A stretch of DNA of 64,000 bases from Streptomyces sp. NBC_00510 (GCA_036013505.1 CP107851.1:3481501-3545500), one strand, 5' to 3'; positions 1 to 8,484 are shown, numbered from the stretch's first letter. Notes: generated from the letters alone by a model not told the origin. Numbers and translations: made by a program.

Positions 1-855
1 CGCCGAGGTGCAGGGTCCCGGCACGCCCATGACGAAACGGCCCAGCTTGCGGGCCCGGCGGGCGGTGATCAGGGAGCCGCTGCGGTACTGGGCCTCGATG
101 ACGACGGTGCCCCGGGTGAGCGCGGCGATCACACGGTTGCGGAGCACGAAGCGGCTGCGGGTGGGATGCGATCCGGGTGGCAATTCACCGATGAGCAGCC
201 CCTGTTCGGCGATGCGTCCGATCAACTCGGCATGACCCGGCGGATACGGCACGTCCACTCCGGAGGCGACGACCCCCACGGTCGCCCCCGTCGCGGACAG
301 CGCTCCCCGGTGCGCGGCGCCGTCGACGCCGTAGGCGGCCCCGGAGACGGTGACCCAGCCGGCCTCCGCCAGGTCGGCGCCGAGGGACGCCGCCATGTGG
401 GAGCCGTAGTCGGTGCAGGCACGGGCACCCACGACGGCGACCGACCGCAGCGCCCACATCCGCAGCGAGGCGCCGCCGCGCACCCACAGTCCGTACGGGC
501 GCTCGCCGCCCAGGTCGTCGAGCTGCCGCGGCCAGTCCGGGTCACCGGGGCACAGGAAACGGGCCCCCATGGCCCGGGCCGCCGCCAGATCCCGCTCCGG
601 CCGGGTCCGGCGGGCCCGCAGGGCGTATCCGGCCGCCCGCTGCTCGCCCGCCCCGGGCAGCTCCTCACCGGCGGTGAGGGCCCGTACGGTCTCGACGGGG
701 CCGAGCTCCCGCAGCCAGGCGCCGACGAGGCCGTCGCCGGGATCGGCGATCCGCGTCACGGCGGCGCGGGCCAGACGCTCCTCGGGCGTCGGTGGCGGCT
801 CCTCCTCCAGGTCCGGCCCGGCGTCCCCGTCCATGCCGGGCGGCATCTGCGTCAT
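1..855 (-). CDS. dprA: DNA-processing protein DprA, 3' end outside window
   Basis: Single-strand DNA binding protein of the DprA/Smf family, which in competent bacteria loads RecA on incoming DNA; its role in Streptomyces is unclear. The frame is open from the ATG at 855 to the window edge and gives 285 residues. The Rossmann-like core shows VAVVGARACTDYG, VSGAAYGVDGAAHRGAL, a run resembling SRFVLRNRVIAAL, and VVVEARYRSGSLITA, all classic for the family. The start overlaps the stop of the ComM-like gene by 4 nt (ATGA), so the two are translationally coupled in one operon with yraN. The C-terminal part lies beyond the window. Family assignment is firm; function in competence is only inferred. 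Confidence 0.93.
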   Translation of the reverse strand, partial: MTQMPPGMDGDAGPDLEEEPPPTPEERLARAAVTRIADPGDGLVGAWLRELGPVETVRALTAGEELPGAGEQRAAGYALRARRTRPERDLAAARAMGARFLCPGDPDWPRQLDDLGGERPYGLWVRGGASLRMWALRSVAVVGARACTDYGSHMAASLGADLAEAGWVTVSGAAYGVDGAAHRGALSATGATVGVVASGVDVPYPPGHAELIGRIAEQGLLIGELPPGSHPTRSRFVLRNRVIAALTRGTVVIEAQYRSGSLITARRARKLGRFVMGVPGPCTSA

Positions 856-2462
856 CGCGCGGCCCCCGTCGCCGCCGCCATGCCGCGGCGCACACCGGTG
901 CGCAGCTCCAGGGCGCGCTCCATGTCGACGCCATCGGGACGGTCACGGCCCGCGAGGTCGGCGACCGTCCAGGCCACGCGCAGGACCCGGTCGAGTCCGC
1001 GCGCGGTGAGGAGCCCGCGCTCCATGTCCCGCTCCGCGGAGCGCAGCGCCCCGGGCGCCATCGCCCAGCGGGTGCGCAACTCATGGCCGGGGACCTCGCT
1101 GTTGAGCCGCCACGGCGTGTCCGCGTACCGGGCGGCGGCGCGCTCGCGGGCCTCCCGCACCCGCGTGGCGACCACCGCGGTGGACTCCGCGGAGCCGGCG
1201 CCCCCGATCAGCTCGGAGCGGCTGACGGCTTCCACCTCGACCCGCAGGTCGACCCTGTCCAGGAGGGGCCCGGAGAGCCGCCCCTGGTAACGGCGGATCA
1301 TGCTCGGCGTGCAGTCGCACATACCGCCGGGTGAGCCGTACCGCCCGCAGGGGCAGGGGTTGGCGGCGAGGACGAGCAGGAACCGCGCGGGAAGGCGGAC
1401 GACTCCGGCCGCCCTGGCGATCACCACGTGGCCGGACTCCAGGGGCTGGCGCAGCGCGTCCAGGGCCTGACCAGTGAATTCGGGTGCTTCGTCCAGAAAA
1501 AGCACACCTTTGTGGGAGAGCGAGACGGCACCCGGCCGCGGCAGCCCGTTTCCGCCGCCGACCAGCGACTGCATGGTCGCCGAGTGGTGCGGCGCGCAGT
1601 ACGGCGGCTGGTCCACCATGTGCCGGCCCGGCGGCAGCATCCCGGCGACCGAGTGCACGGCGGTGACCTCCACCGCCTCCTGCCGGGTGAGCGGCGGCAG
1701 CAGCCCGGGCAGCCGCTCGGCCAGCATTGTCTTGCCCGCGCCCGGCGGCCCCTTCAGGTAGATGTGGTGACCGCCGGCGGCGGCGACCTCCAGGGCCGTC
1801 CTGGCGGTGCCCTGTCCCGCGACCTCGGCCAGATCCGGGGTGCCGGTGTCGGCGAGCCCCGTGCCGTGGCCGGCGCCCGGCAGGGTCAGGCCGGCCAGCA
1901 TCGGGTCGGGCCTCCCGTCGGTGGGCTCCTCGTCCTCCTCCGGGGCGAGCTCGTCGTTGAGAAGTGCGATCAGCTGCCGCAGGCTGCGGACCCCGAGCAC
2001 GGAGACCCCCGGTACGAGCGAGGCCTCGGCGACCGTGCGCTCGGGCACCACGACGTGGCGGTATCCGGCGTCGGCGGCGGCGAGGACCGCGGGCAGCACC
2101 CCGCGGACCGGGCGGACCCGGCCGTCGAGGCCGAGCTCGCCGATCATCATCAGGTCGGCGATGTCGCGCGGGGCGACGCGGTCGTTCGCGGCGAGGACGG
2201 CGCACGCGACCGCCAGGTCGAAGCCGCTGCCGCCCTTGGGGACGGAGGCCGGGCTGAGGCCGACCGTGAGCTTCTTCTGCGGCCAGGTCTCGCCACTGTT
2301 CACGATGGCGGCGCGGACCCGGTCGCGGCTCTCGCTCAGGCTCTTGTCCGGCAGCCCCACCAGCGTGAACGCGGCCACTCCCGCCTCCAGGTCCGCCTGG
2401 ACCTCGACGACGACGCCCTCCACACCCAGCAGCGCCACCGAACACGTCCGGGCGAAGCCCAT
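852..2462 (-). CDS. comM: YifB/ComM-family Mg-chelatase-like AAA+ ATPase
   Basis: 536-residue protein of the YifB/ComM family: an N-terminal Lon-protease-like fold (about residues 1-170), an AAA+ Mg-chelatase core with Walker A GPPGAGKT at 238-245 and a Walker B-like VLFLDEAPEF, and a C-terminal chelatase lid. ComM in naturally competent bacteria is a branch-migration helicase acting on recombination intermediates; whether it does so here is inference. I chose the ATG at 2462 because the family begins [13 protein letters not shown] and because this ATG overlaps the yraN stop by one base (TGATG). A longer in-frame extension to 2579 lies inside yraN and is not credible. It forms a coupled operon yraN-comM-dprA. 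Confidence 0.93.
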   Translation of the reverse strand: MGFARTCSVALLGVEGVVVEVQADLEAGVAAFTLVGLPDKSLSESRDRVRAAIVNSGETWPQKKLTVGLSPASVPKGGSGFDLAVACAVLAANDRVAPRDIADLMMIGELGLDGRVRPVRGVLPAVLAAADAGYRHVVVPERTVAEASLVPGVSVLGVRSLRQLIALLNDELAPEEDEEPTDGRPDPMLAGLTLPGAGHGTGLADTGTPDLAEVAGQGTARTALEVAAAGGHHIYLKGPPGAGKTMLAERLPGLLPPLTRQEAVEVTAVHSVAGMLPPGRHMVDQPPYCAPHHSATMQSLVGGGNGLPRPGAVSLSHKGVLFLDEAPEFTGQALDALRQPLESGHVVIARAAGVVRLPARFLLVLAANPCPCGRYGSPGGMCDCTPSMIRRYQGRLSGPLLDRVDLRVEVEAVSRSELIGGAGSAESTAVVATRVREARERAAARYADTPWRLNSEVPGHELRTRWAMAPGALRSAERDMERGLLTARGLDRVLRVAWTVADLAGRDRPDGVDMERALELRTGVRRGMAAATGAAR

Positions 2463-2833
2463 CACTCCACCCCCCGCACGTGCTCGACGCGGGCGGCGCC
2501 CCGGGGCGGCAGCACCACACCGACCACGTCGATCCGCACCCCGCCCGGGGGCGGTCCGCCGTGGTCGGCGAGCCAACATTCGGCGAGCAGCCGCAGCCGC
2601 TCCGCCTTGCGCGGGGTGACGGCTGCCATCGGGTGCTCACCGCAGGACTCCGCGCGCGACTTCACCTCGCACACCACGAGCGCGTCGCCGTCCGCCGCCA
2701 CGATGTCGATCTCGCCGTGCCGTTCGCGGTGCCTGCACCGCCAGTTCCGCTCCAGCACGGTCATCCCGGCCTCGGTCAGAGACCGTGCCGCCAGTTCCTC
2801 GCCGTAGCGTCCGAAAGCTCCTCGGGCATTCAT
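2462..2833 (-). CDS. YraN family (UPF0102) nuclease-fold protein
   Basis: 123-residue member of the YraN/UPF0102 family, a restriction-endonuclease-like fold of unknown substrate. The core [13 protein letters not shown] followed by VVCEVKSR carries the E...D...ExK pattern of PD-(D/E)xK nucleases. The start is the ATG at 2833 because GGAGGT lies 7 nt upstream; a GTG at 2851 would put that ribosome binding site inside the gene. The gene begins a tight yraN-comM-dprA operon. Its ribosome binding site can pair in an upstream hairpin (separate entry). Genomic linkage to dprA and comM suggests DNA metabolism, but no function is proven from sequence. Confidence 0.9.
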   Translation of the reverse strand: MNARGAFGRYGEELAARSLTEAGMTVLERNWRCRHRERHGEIDIVAADGDALVVCEVKSRAESCGEHPMAAVTPRKAERLRLLAECWLADHGGPPPGGVRIDVVGVVLPPRGAARVEHVRGVE

Positions 2834-2838
2834 CGGTA

Positions 2839-2869
2839 CCACCTCCGTCACTCACTGTGAGGGAGGTGG
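2839..2869 (-). promoter_or_regulatory. Hairpin that pairs with the yraN ribosome binding site
   Basis: On the transcript strand CCACCTCC (2862-2869) is exactly complementary to GGAGGTGG (2839-2846), which contains the yraN Shine-Dalgarno sequence. Between them lies CTCACAGTGAG, itself a palindrome. The structure could mask the ribosome binding site, or act as a transcription pause between DUF2469 and yraN. Pairing is seen directly; any regulatory effect is inferred. Confidence 0.5.
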
Positions 2870-2925
2870 CGCCCGAGAGATGATCTTGATCGGGGCCTGT
2901 GGACAACCCGCCGGCCCCGGCCGGC

Positions 2926-3252
2926 TCAGCCGTTGAAGCCGGAGTCGTCCGAGGGTAGGTCGAGGTCGGCCTTGTTCAGCTCCTCGATGTTCACGTCCTT
3001 GAACGTCAGCACGCGCACCTGCTTCACGAAGCGCGCCGGCCGGTACATGTCCCACACCCACGCGTCGGCCATGGAGACCTCGAAGAACACCTCGCCCTGG
3101 ACCGAGTGCACCTGCATCTCGTAGTCGTTGGTGAGGTAGAAACGACGCTCCGTCTCGATCACGTACTTGAACAGGCCGACGACATCCCGGTACTCCCTGT
3201 AGAGCTTCAGCTCCATCTCGGTCTCGTACTTCTCGAGGTCCTCGGCGCTCAT
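2926..3252 (-). CDS. DUF2469 domain protein
   Basis: 108-residue soluble protein of the actinobacterial DUF2469 family; function unknown. It starts MSAEDLEKYETEMELKLYRE and is rich in acidic and aromatic residues, with no signal peptide or membrane segment. I took the ATG at 3252, preceded by AAGGGGA, instead of the upstream in-frame start at 3285. It sits 39 nt downstream of the Nudix gene and 92 nt upstream of yraN, so it may be the last gene of the signal peptidase-Nudix run or share a transcript with yraN. In mycobacteria its relative also sits near the rplS/lepB/rnhB neighbourhood (recalled). Confidence 0.9.
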   Translation of the reverse strand: MSAEDLEKYETEMELKLYREYRDVVGLFKYVIETERRFYLTNDYEMQVHSVQGEVFFEVSMADAWVWDMYRPARFVKQVRVLTFKDVNIEELNKADLDLPSDDSGFNG

Positions 3253-3291
3253 GGCATGTTCCCCTTCAGCCGTACGTCCCCCCATTGTGCG

Positions 3292-3771
3292 TCAGTCACG
3301 CTCCGTCCCCAGGTGAATCGGGGACAATGGGGGACCTTCGTCGAGCAATGCGCGCAGCAGCTCGGCGAGCCTGGTCGGGTACACCGTCTCATGCGAGGCC
3401 AGCAGTTCCTCACAGGTCCACCATCGCAGGCCGTCGACGCTGCGCTGCTCCAGCTCGGTCAGACCGGCCGTGTGCACCCGGACGTCGTCGGTGCGGGCCA
3501 GGTAGTACCACTCGTCCTGCTCCCAGCGCCGGCCGTCGAAGTCGAAGGCGCACGAGCGCTCCCACAGCACCGGCCCGAGCAGGGCCGTGGTGATCCCGGT
3601 CTCCTCCGCCAGCTCGCGGCGCGCCGCGACGTCCAGGCTCTCGCCCTCCTCGACGCCGCCGCCCGGCGTGAACCACCAGGTGACGGACGGGTCGTCCGGC
3701 TCGTACCCGTGGAGCAGCAGGATCCGGTCGGAGGGGTCCAGGAGGACGAGCCGGGCCGCGCGCCGTCGCAT
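3292..3771 (-). CDS. Nudix hydrolase
   Basis: 159-residue Nudix hydrolase. The Nudix box runs from the glycines of TPGGGVEEGESLD through RRELAEETGI, matching G-x5-E-x7-REUxEExGU with every metal-binding glutamate present. Such enzymes hydrolyse nucleoside diphosphates linked to another group; the substrate cannot be read from the sequence. The start ATG at 3771 lies 2 nt after the sipZ stop, so it is almost certainly co-expressed with the signal peptidase genes, although no functional link is apparent. The protein has no signal peptide and should be cytoplasmic. Confidence 0.92.
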   Translation of the reverse strand: MRRRAARLVLLDPSDRILLLHGYEPDDPSVTWWFTPGGGVEEGESLDVAARRELAEETGITTALLGPVLWERSCAFDFDGRRWEQDEWYYLARTDDVRVHTAGLTELEQRSVDGLRWWTCEELLASHETVYPTRLAELLRALLDEGPPLSPIHLGTERD

Positions 3772-3773
3772 CG

Positions 3774-4538
3774 TTATCGCGCCGCCCTCCGCCGCCGGGC
3801 CCGGTCCGCGACCGGACCGTAGGCCGCACCAGCGAAGATCAGGACCACTCCGGCCGCGAGCGCCACGCCCACCGTGCGCAAAGGGCCTGGGCCGGAGGGC
3901 CCGTCGCCCGGCAGGGCGGCGAACGCGCCGGTCCGGGCGACCATGCCCGCGCGGCCGAGCGGCCAGACCACGCCGTCGACCCGCGCGGACACCGTGCTGC
4001 GCGGCACGGAGCCGTTGTCGGCGTCGCCGAGGCGGAAGCGGGAGTCCTCGGACGTCGCCCGGTTGTCGCCCATCATGAACAGGTTGCCCCGGGGCACGGT
4101 GGCCGAGAAGGAGGTCGGCGACGCCGGTCCCTCGGGGTCGAGCCGGAACGGCTCGTCGACCGGCTTGCCGTCGACCGTGAGCCGCCCCTGCTTGTCGCAG
4201 CAGGCCACCTTGTCACCGCCGACCGCCACGACCCGCTTCACCATGGGGACGTCGCCCCACAGCGGGTCGGTGAAGACCACGATGTCCCCGCGTCGCACCT
4301 CGGAGCCGTCGATCCGCTGGGCGAGGATCTTGTCGCCCGCGTCGACGGTCGGGGTCATGGATCCGGTGGGGACGGTGTACGGCCGGTAGACCAGCGCCCC
4401 CCAGACGAAACCCCCCAGGAAGAGCACGCAGCCGAGGGCGACGGCCAGACCGGAGACTATCCGTCCGGTCCGCCCGCCGCCCTGTTCGCCTGCTCGCCCC
4501 GTCGCCGTCCGCGTGCCCGTGCGTGTGCTCGTGCTCAT
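3774..4538 (-). CDS. sipZ: Type I signal peptidase (SipZ-like)
   Basis: 254-residue membrane serine protease that cleaves Sec and Tat signal peptides on the outer face of the membrane. An N-terminal membrane segment (about 28-50) is followed by the catalytic serine in VPTGSMTP (Ser60) and the general-base lysine in MVKRVVAVGGD (Lys101), then box GNLFMMGDNR. A second hydrophobic segment near the C-terminus (VGVALAAGVVLIFAGAAYG) gives the C-terminal anchor described for most Streptomyces Sip proteins. It is the most diverged of four adjacent paralogues and lies 43 nt from sipY. Paralogue letter is assigned by gene order from S. lividans. Confidence 0.93.
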   Translation of the reverse strand: MSTSTRTGTRTATGRAGEQGGGRTGRIVSGLAVALGCVLFLGGFVWGALVYRPYTVPTGSMTPTVDAGDKILAQRIDGSEVRRGDIVVFTDPLWGDVPMVKRVVAVGGDKVACCDKQGRLTVDGKPVDEPFRLDPEGPASPTSFSATVPRGNLFMMGDNRATSEDSRFRLGDADNGSVPRSTVSARVDGVVWPLGRAGMVARTGAFAALPGDGPSGPGPLRTVGVALAAGVVLIFAGAAYGPVADRARRRRAAR

Positions 4539-4581
4539 GCGTCCGCACCCTACCCGGCGGTACGGACCGGGGGCAGCCCTC

Positions 4582-5529
4582 TCACCCGGCCCGGTTGATC
4601 AGACGGCGCCGCCGCCACAGCACCAGCGGGGCCGCACCGGCCAGTCCGCCCGCGGCCGGCAGACCCGCTGCCGCCGCGTTGATGCCGGGCTGGTCGAAGG
4701 TGCTGGGCACGGGGAGGGTGGACCAGTTGCTGATCGGCCAGGCCACGACGACCGCGCGGCCGACGACCTCGTCCACGGAGACCGTGCCGTTGCCCGGCAG
4801 GTTCTGGTGGTAACGGGAGTCCAGGGAGTCCTGCCGGTGGTCGCCCATCACCCAGATGCGGCCGTCCGGAACCTTGATCGGGCCGAAGGGACGGTCACCG
4901 CAGGGGGTGTTCCCCGGGTAGATGTACGGCTCGTCCAGCGCCTTGCCGTTCACCTTGACCGGGCCGGTGCCCTTGCACTCCACCGTGTCCCCGCCGACCG
5001 CGATGACCCGCTTGATCAGGTCCTTCTCCTCCGCGGACGGCATGAGGCCGACGAAGCTCAGACCCTTCTGGATCGCGTTCGTCACCGGGTTGGTGTCCAC
5101 CGGGACGGTCTCGCCGAGCCAGCCGCCCGGGTCGTGGAAGACGACGACCTCGCCGCGCTCGGGCTCGGAGCCGAACCAGGGCGTGAGCTTGTCGACCAGG
5201 ACCCGGTCGCCGATCCTGAGGGTGTTCTCCATCGACGCCGAGGGGATGGAGAAGGCCTGCAGCAGGAAGGTCTTGATCAGCCAGGCCAGCGCGAGCGCGA
5301 TGACGATCAGCAGCGGCAGTTCCTTCCAGAACGAACGTTGCTGCTGCTTCTTCCCCGCGTCGCCGTCACGGCCCTTCGTGTCACTCGCCTCTTCGGAGGT
5401 TTCCGCGCCCGCGTCCGGGCCTTTCTTTCCGAGCGGCGCCTCGCCATCGCCCGCCGAGCCGCCCGACGTGGGGTCCCGATCCTCCGGCTCTCCGCGTCCG
5501 GACCTTGCGCCGACCACCAGGTCCCCCAC
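4582..5529 (-). CDS. sipY: Type I signal peptidase (SipY-like)
   Basis: 315-residue signal peptidase I. A long charged cytoplasmic N-terminus is followed by a membrane segment, the catalytic serine in IPSASMENT (about Ser99), the catalytic lysine in DLIKRVIAVGGD (about Lys173) and the GRIWVMGDHR box. A weakly hydrophobic C-terminal stretch (AAAAGLPAAGGLAGAAPLVL) before RRRR is the likely second anchor. I chose the GTG at 5529 because AAGGAG ends 5 nt before it; the GTG two codons upstream abuts that site. The first 149 nt of the gene overlap the 3' end of the sipX reading frame, which is unusual (see findings). Confidence 0.92.
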   Translation of the reverse strand: MGDLVVGARSGRGEPEDRDPTSGGSAGDGEAPLGKKGPDAGAETSEEASDTKGRDGDAGKKQQQRSFWKELPLLIVIALALAWLIKTFLLQAFSIPSASMENTLRIGDRVLVDKLTPWFGSEPERGEVVVFHDPGGWLGETVPVDTNPVTNAIQKGLSFVGLMPSAEEKDLIKRVIAVGGDTVECKGTGPVKVNGKALDEPYIYPGNTPCGDRPFGPIKVPDGRIWVMGDHRQDSLDSRYHQNLPGNGTVSVDEVVGRAVVVAWPISNWSTLPVPSTFDQPGINAAAAGLPAAGGLAGAAPLVLWRRRRLINRAG

Positions 5530-6514
5530 ATCCACTCCTTACTCCGCTTACTCCGCTTGCTGCGCGCTGCCGCCCGCGCCATATGCGGCGCAAGCCCACC
5601 ACCCCCATAACGAGCGGGAGTTCCGCAGGAGTCGGGAGCGGGGTCATTCCTTGCCGATTGTTGGATGTTGCCACTCCCGGGCCCGCCCTCGCGGCAGACG
5701 CGCCCGAACCCCCCGGCGCGGCGACGCCGGAGTACGTCGCCGGTTCCTTCAGCCCCGCCCAGTGCCCCATCGGCCAGGCCACGGCGAAGGCCCTGCCCAC
5801 CACCAGGTTCTCCGGCACGGTGCCGTCGCCGGCGTCCTTGAGGTGGAAGCGGGAGTCCGCGGAGTTGGACCGGTGGTCACCCATCACGAAGAGCCGGTTC
5901 GGCGGGACCTTGACCGTGAACTTGATCTCCGACGGCGGATTGCCCGGATGGATGTAGGGCTCGTTCAGCGGGGTCCCGTTGACGGTGATCTTCCCCTGGG
6001 CGTCGCAGCACTTCACCGTGTCGCCGCCGACCGCGACCACCCGCTTGATCAGGTCCTGCTCGTCCGCGGACGGCAGCAGCCCGATGAAGGTGAAGAACTC
6101 CTTGACCTGCTTCACGACCACCGGGTCCTCGCCGGACTGGGCCTGCTCGCCCTCCAGCCAGTTGCCGGGGTCCTTGAAGACCACCACGTCGCCGCGCTGC
6201 GGCCGCGAGCCGAACCACGGCGTGAGCTTGTCGACGACGACGCGGTCGCCGATCCTGATCGTCTGCTCCATCGAGCCCGACGGGATGACAAAGGCCTGCA
6301 GCAGGAAGGTCTTGAGCACCAGCGCGATCAGCAGCGCGACCCCGATGAGCAGGGGTATCTCCCTGGCCGCGGAACGCCGCCGCCTGCGCTTGACCTTCCG
6401 CGCCAGCTTGCGCCGCTCGGCCCGGCCGCCGCCCCTGCGCGGGCCCGCGGGCTCCTCGCCCAGGTACTCGGCACGGCTCGGCTGGCCGGCGTTCGCCCGC
6501 CCGCGGTTACCCAT
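5381..6514 (-). CDS. sipX: Type I signal peptidase (SipX-like), unusually long 3' end
   Basis: 377-codon frame encoding signal peptidase I. A basic N-terminus precedes the membrane segment (about 53-75); catalytic Ser81 lies in IPSGSMEQT and Lys157 in DLIKRVVAVGGD; RLFVMGDHRSNS follows. After a short hydrophobic LPLVMGVVGL the last 60 or so residues are Gly/Arg-rich without recognisable family sequence and overlap the first 149 nt of sipY in another frame. A +1 reading at about 5550 would instead stop at a TAA just before the sipY ribosome binding site, so a frameshift in the last 30 codons is possible. The ATG overlaps the sipW stop by 8 nt. Confidence 0.85.
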   Translation of the reverse strand: MGNRGRANAGQPSRAEYLGEEPAGPRRGGGRAERRKLARKVKRRRRRSAAREIPLLIGVALLIALVLKTFLLQAFVIPSGSMEQTIRIGDRVVVDKLTPWFGSRPQRGDVVVFKDPGNWLEGEQAQSGEDPVVVKQVKEFFTFIGLLPSADEQDLIKRVVAVGGDTVKCCDAQGKITVNGTPLNEPYIHPGNPPSEIKFTVKVPPNRLFVMGDHRSNSADSRFHLKDAGDGTVPENLVVGRAFAVAWPMGHWAGLKEPATYSGVAAPGGSGASAARAGPGVATSNNRQGMTPLPTPAELPLVMGVVGLRRIWRGRQRAASGVSGVRSGCGGPGGRRKVRTRRAGGSGPHVGRLGGRWRGAARKERPGRGRGNLRRGE

Positions 6515-7145
6515 GGGCGCCGTCCAGGGAGCGGCGGCGGCCCAGCGGCCAGAAGGTCGCCTCGGCCCGGCCGATCACCTTGTCCACCGGGACGGTGCCC
6601 CCTCCGGGGTCGCCCAGATGGTCACGGGAATCCCGGCTGTCGGCACGGTGGTCACCCATCACCCACAGCCTCCCCTTCGGAACCTCGATGTCGAACGCTA
6701 CCCGGGACGGCGTGTCCCCGGGGTAAAGATAGGTCTCGTCCAGCGGGCGCCCGTTGACGGTGATCCTGCCCCGCTCGTCGCAGCAGGTCACCCGGTCCCC
6801 ACCGACACCGATGACCCGCTTGACGTAGTCGGTCCCGCCGGAGTCCTGCACGAACGATCCCTCGCCGTCGAACACCACGACATCGCCTCTGGCGGGCACC
6901 TTGCCGAAACGGTACGCCAGTTTGTTGACCAGCACGCGGTCCCCGGCCCGCAGGGTGTTCTCCATCGACCCGCTGGGGATCTCGAAGGGCTGGGCCACGA
7001 AGACGTTGACCAGCGCGATCACGGCGGCGGCCGCCACGGCGAGCAGCGCATACCGCTGTGTACGTACGCCGAAGCGCGACCGCTCAACCCGCTGTTCGGC
7101 GGGATCGGCGCGGTCGCGCTCCGGGAGGTGCACCTCTGTGTCCAT
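6507..7145 (-). CDS. sipW: Type I signal peptidase without C-terminal anchor (SipW-like)
   Basis: 212-residue signal peptidase I. One N-terminal membrane segment (about 32-51) is followed by catalytic Ser60 in IPSGSMENT, Lys109 in YVKRVIGVGGD, and GRLWVMGDHRADS. Unlike its three neighbours it ends soon after ATFWPLGRRRS with no second membrane segment; literature on S. lividans singles out SipW in the same way. It heads the sip cluster 41 nt after rplS, and the sipX start codon lies inside its last codons, so sipW-sipX-sipY are likely co-translated. Confidence 0.94.
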   Translation of the reverse strand: MDTEVHLPERDRADPAEQRVERSRFGVRTQRYALLAVAAAAVIALVNVFVAQPFEIPSGSMENTLRAGDRVLVNKLAYRFGKVPARGDVVVFDGEGSFVQDSGGTDYVKRVIGVGGDRVTCCDERGRITVNGRPLDETYLYPGDTPSRVAFDIEVPKGRLWVMGDHRADSRDSRDHLGDPGGGTVPVDKVIGRAEATFWPLGRRRSLDGAHG

Positions 7146-7186
7146 CAGGCGCAGAGCCTATAGGGCCCCGCATATGCCGGGCGGAC

Positions 7187-7537
7187 TCAGTTGTCGCGCT
7201 TCTCCTTGATCTTCGCGGCCTTGCCGCGCAGCTCACGGAGGTAGTACAGCTTGGCGCGACGGACGTCACCGCGGGTCACGAGCTCGATCTTCTCGAAGAT
7301 CGGGCTGTGCACCGGGAAGGTACGCTCGACGCCGACGCTGAAGGAGACCTTGCGGACCGTGAAGGTCTCACGGACGCCGGCGCCCTGGCGACGGATGACA
7401 ACGCCCTTGAACTGCTGGATACGGGAGCGGTTGCCCTCGATCACGCGGACGTGGACGTTGACGGTGTCACCGGGACGGAAGGCCGGGACGTCGCTGCGCA
7501 GCGACGCGGCGTCGACGGAGTCGAGCAGGTGAGACAT
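7187..7537 (-). CDS. rplS: 50S ribosomal protein L19
   Basis: 116-residue L19, which sits at the 30S-50S interface. The start [16 protein letters not shown] and the conserved [20 protein letters not shown] and [18 protein letters not shown] are typical. The ATG at 7537 has GAAAG upstream; a longer in-frame extension to 7702 runs through the structured leader and into trmD and is rejected. The gene lies downstream of trmD, as in the common rpsP-rimM-trmD-rplS order, and is followed 41 nt later by sipW, linking ribosome and secretion genes on one strand. Confidence 0.97.
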   Translation of the reverse strand: MSHLLDSVDAASLRSDVPAFRPGDTVNVHVRVIEGNRSRIQQFKGVVIRRQGAGVRETFTVRKVSFSVGVERTFPVHSPIFEKIELVTRGDVRRAKLYYLRELRGKAAKIKEKRDN

Positions 7538-7640
7538 GTTCGTCTGCTTTCTTCGCCCATGCCACAGGTCATCGGCGGGAGTAGTGGTGGTGATCCGACT
7601 GCCTCCGCGTCGGACGGGCGTCATGTCCCCCTGTGGCAGG
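7538..7640 (-). promoter_or_regulatory. Structured leader upstream of rplS
   Basis: The trmD-rplS gap contains a long-range stem: TGCCACAGG and CCTGTGGCA (7560-7568 and 7630-7638) are perfectly complementary, and the pairing extends to 13 bp with one mismatch. It encloses a second hairpin, TCCGAC with GTCGGA (7594-7599 and 7609-7614). Such a leader is where autogenous control by L19, or an intraoperonic terminator, would act. The pairing is seen; the role is inferred. Confidence 0.5.
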
Positions 7641-7670
7641 GGCGCACACCGGACGCAAGGCAGCAGCCGC

Positions 7671-8480
7671 CTATTCTTCCACGGACTCCGGGAGTCGCCC
7701 AAATCGGCCGTCCTCGCCCTGCACCCAGCCGAGGGCCGCGAGCATCGCGCGGTCCTTCTTGTCCAGGGCGGCCGGGTCGCAACGCTCGATCAGGTCGGGG
7801 CGGTTCTCCGTCGTACGGCGGAAGGCCTCGTCGCGGCGCCAGCGGGCGACCTTGCCGTGGTGGCCGCTGAGCAGCACCTCCGGCACTCCGCGGTCCCGCC
7901 AGACCGGGGGCTTGGTGAAGACCGGGCCCTCCAGCAGGTCGGCCATGGCACCGGGGGCGAAGGAGTCGTCGCGGTGCGACTCGGCGTTGCCCAGCACGCC
8001 CGGCAGCAGCCGGGCCACGGCCTCCACCATCACCAGCACCGGGGCCTCGCCGCCGGCCAGGACGTAGTCGCCGATGGAGACCTCGCGGACGTCCAGCCGC
8101 TCCCCGTACTCCTCGATGACCCGCCGGTCGATGCCCTCGTACCGGGCCGGGGTGAAGACCAGCCAGGGCTTCCCGGACAGCTCGACCGCGAGCTCCTGGG
8201 TGAAGGGGCGGCCGCTCGGGGCGGGGACCACCAGCACGGGATCGCCCTCCCCCGACTCCAGGACCGCGTCCAGGGCCTCGCCCCACGGCTCGGGCTTCAT
8301 GACCATGCCCGGGCCACCGCCGTACGGGGTGTCGTCGACCGTGTTGTGCCGGTCGTGGGTCCACTGGCGCAGGTCGTGGACGCGCACGTCCAGCTGCCCG
8401 CGTGCGCGGGCCTTGCCGACCAGGGAGACGTTCAGCGGCTCCAGGTACTCGGGGAAGATCGTGACGACGTCGATGCGCAT
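7671..8480 (-). CDS. trmD: tRNA (guanine37-N1)-methyltransferase
   Basis: 269-residue TrmD, a SPOUT-class enzyme that methylates N1 of G37 in tRNAs reading CCN, CUN and CGG codons and so prevents +1 frameshifting. The N-terminus [15 protein letters not shown], the [13 protein letters not shown] segment and the trefoil knot region [19 protein letters not shown] are all present; the catalytic aspartate is expected in [11 protein letters not shown]. It starts 4 nt after rimM and is followed by a 133-nt structured gap before rplS. Confidence 0.97.
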   Translation of the reverse strand: MRIDVVTIFPEYLEPLNVSLVGKARARGQLDVRVHDLRQWTHDRHNTVDDTPYGGGPGMVMKPEPWGEALDAVLESGEGDPVLVVPAPSGRPFTQELAVELSGKPWLVFTPARYEGIDRRVIEEYGERLDVREVSIGDYVLAGGEAPVLVMVEAVARLLPGVLGNAESHRDDSFAPGAMADLLEGPVFTKPPVWRDRGVPEVLLSGHHGKVARWRRDEAFRRTTENRPDLIERCDPAALDKKDRAMLAALGWVQGEDGRFGRLPESVEE

Positions 8481-8484
8481 GGGC

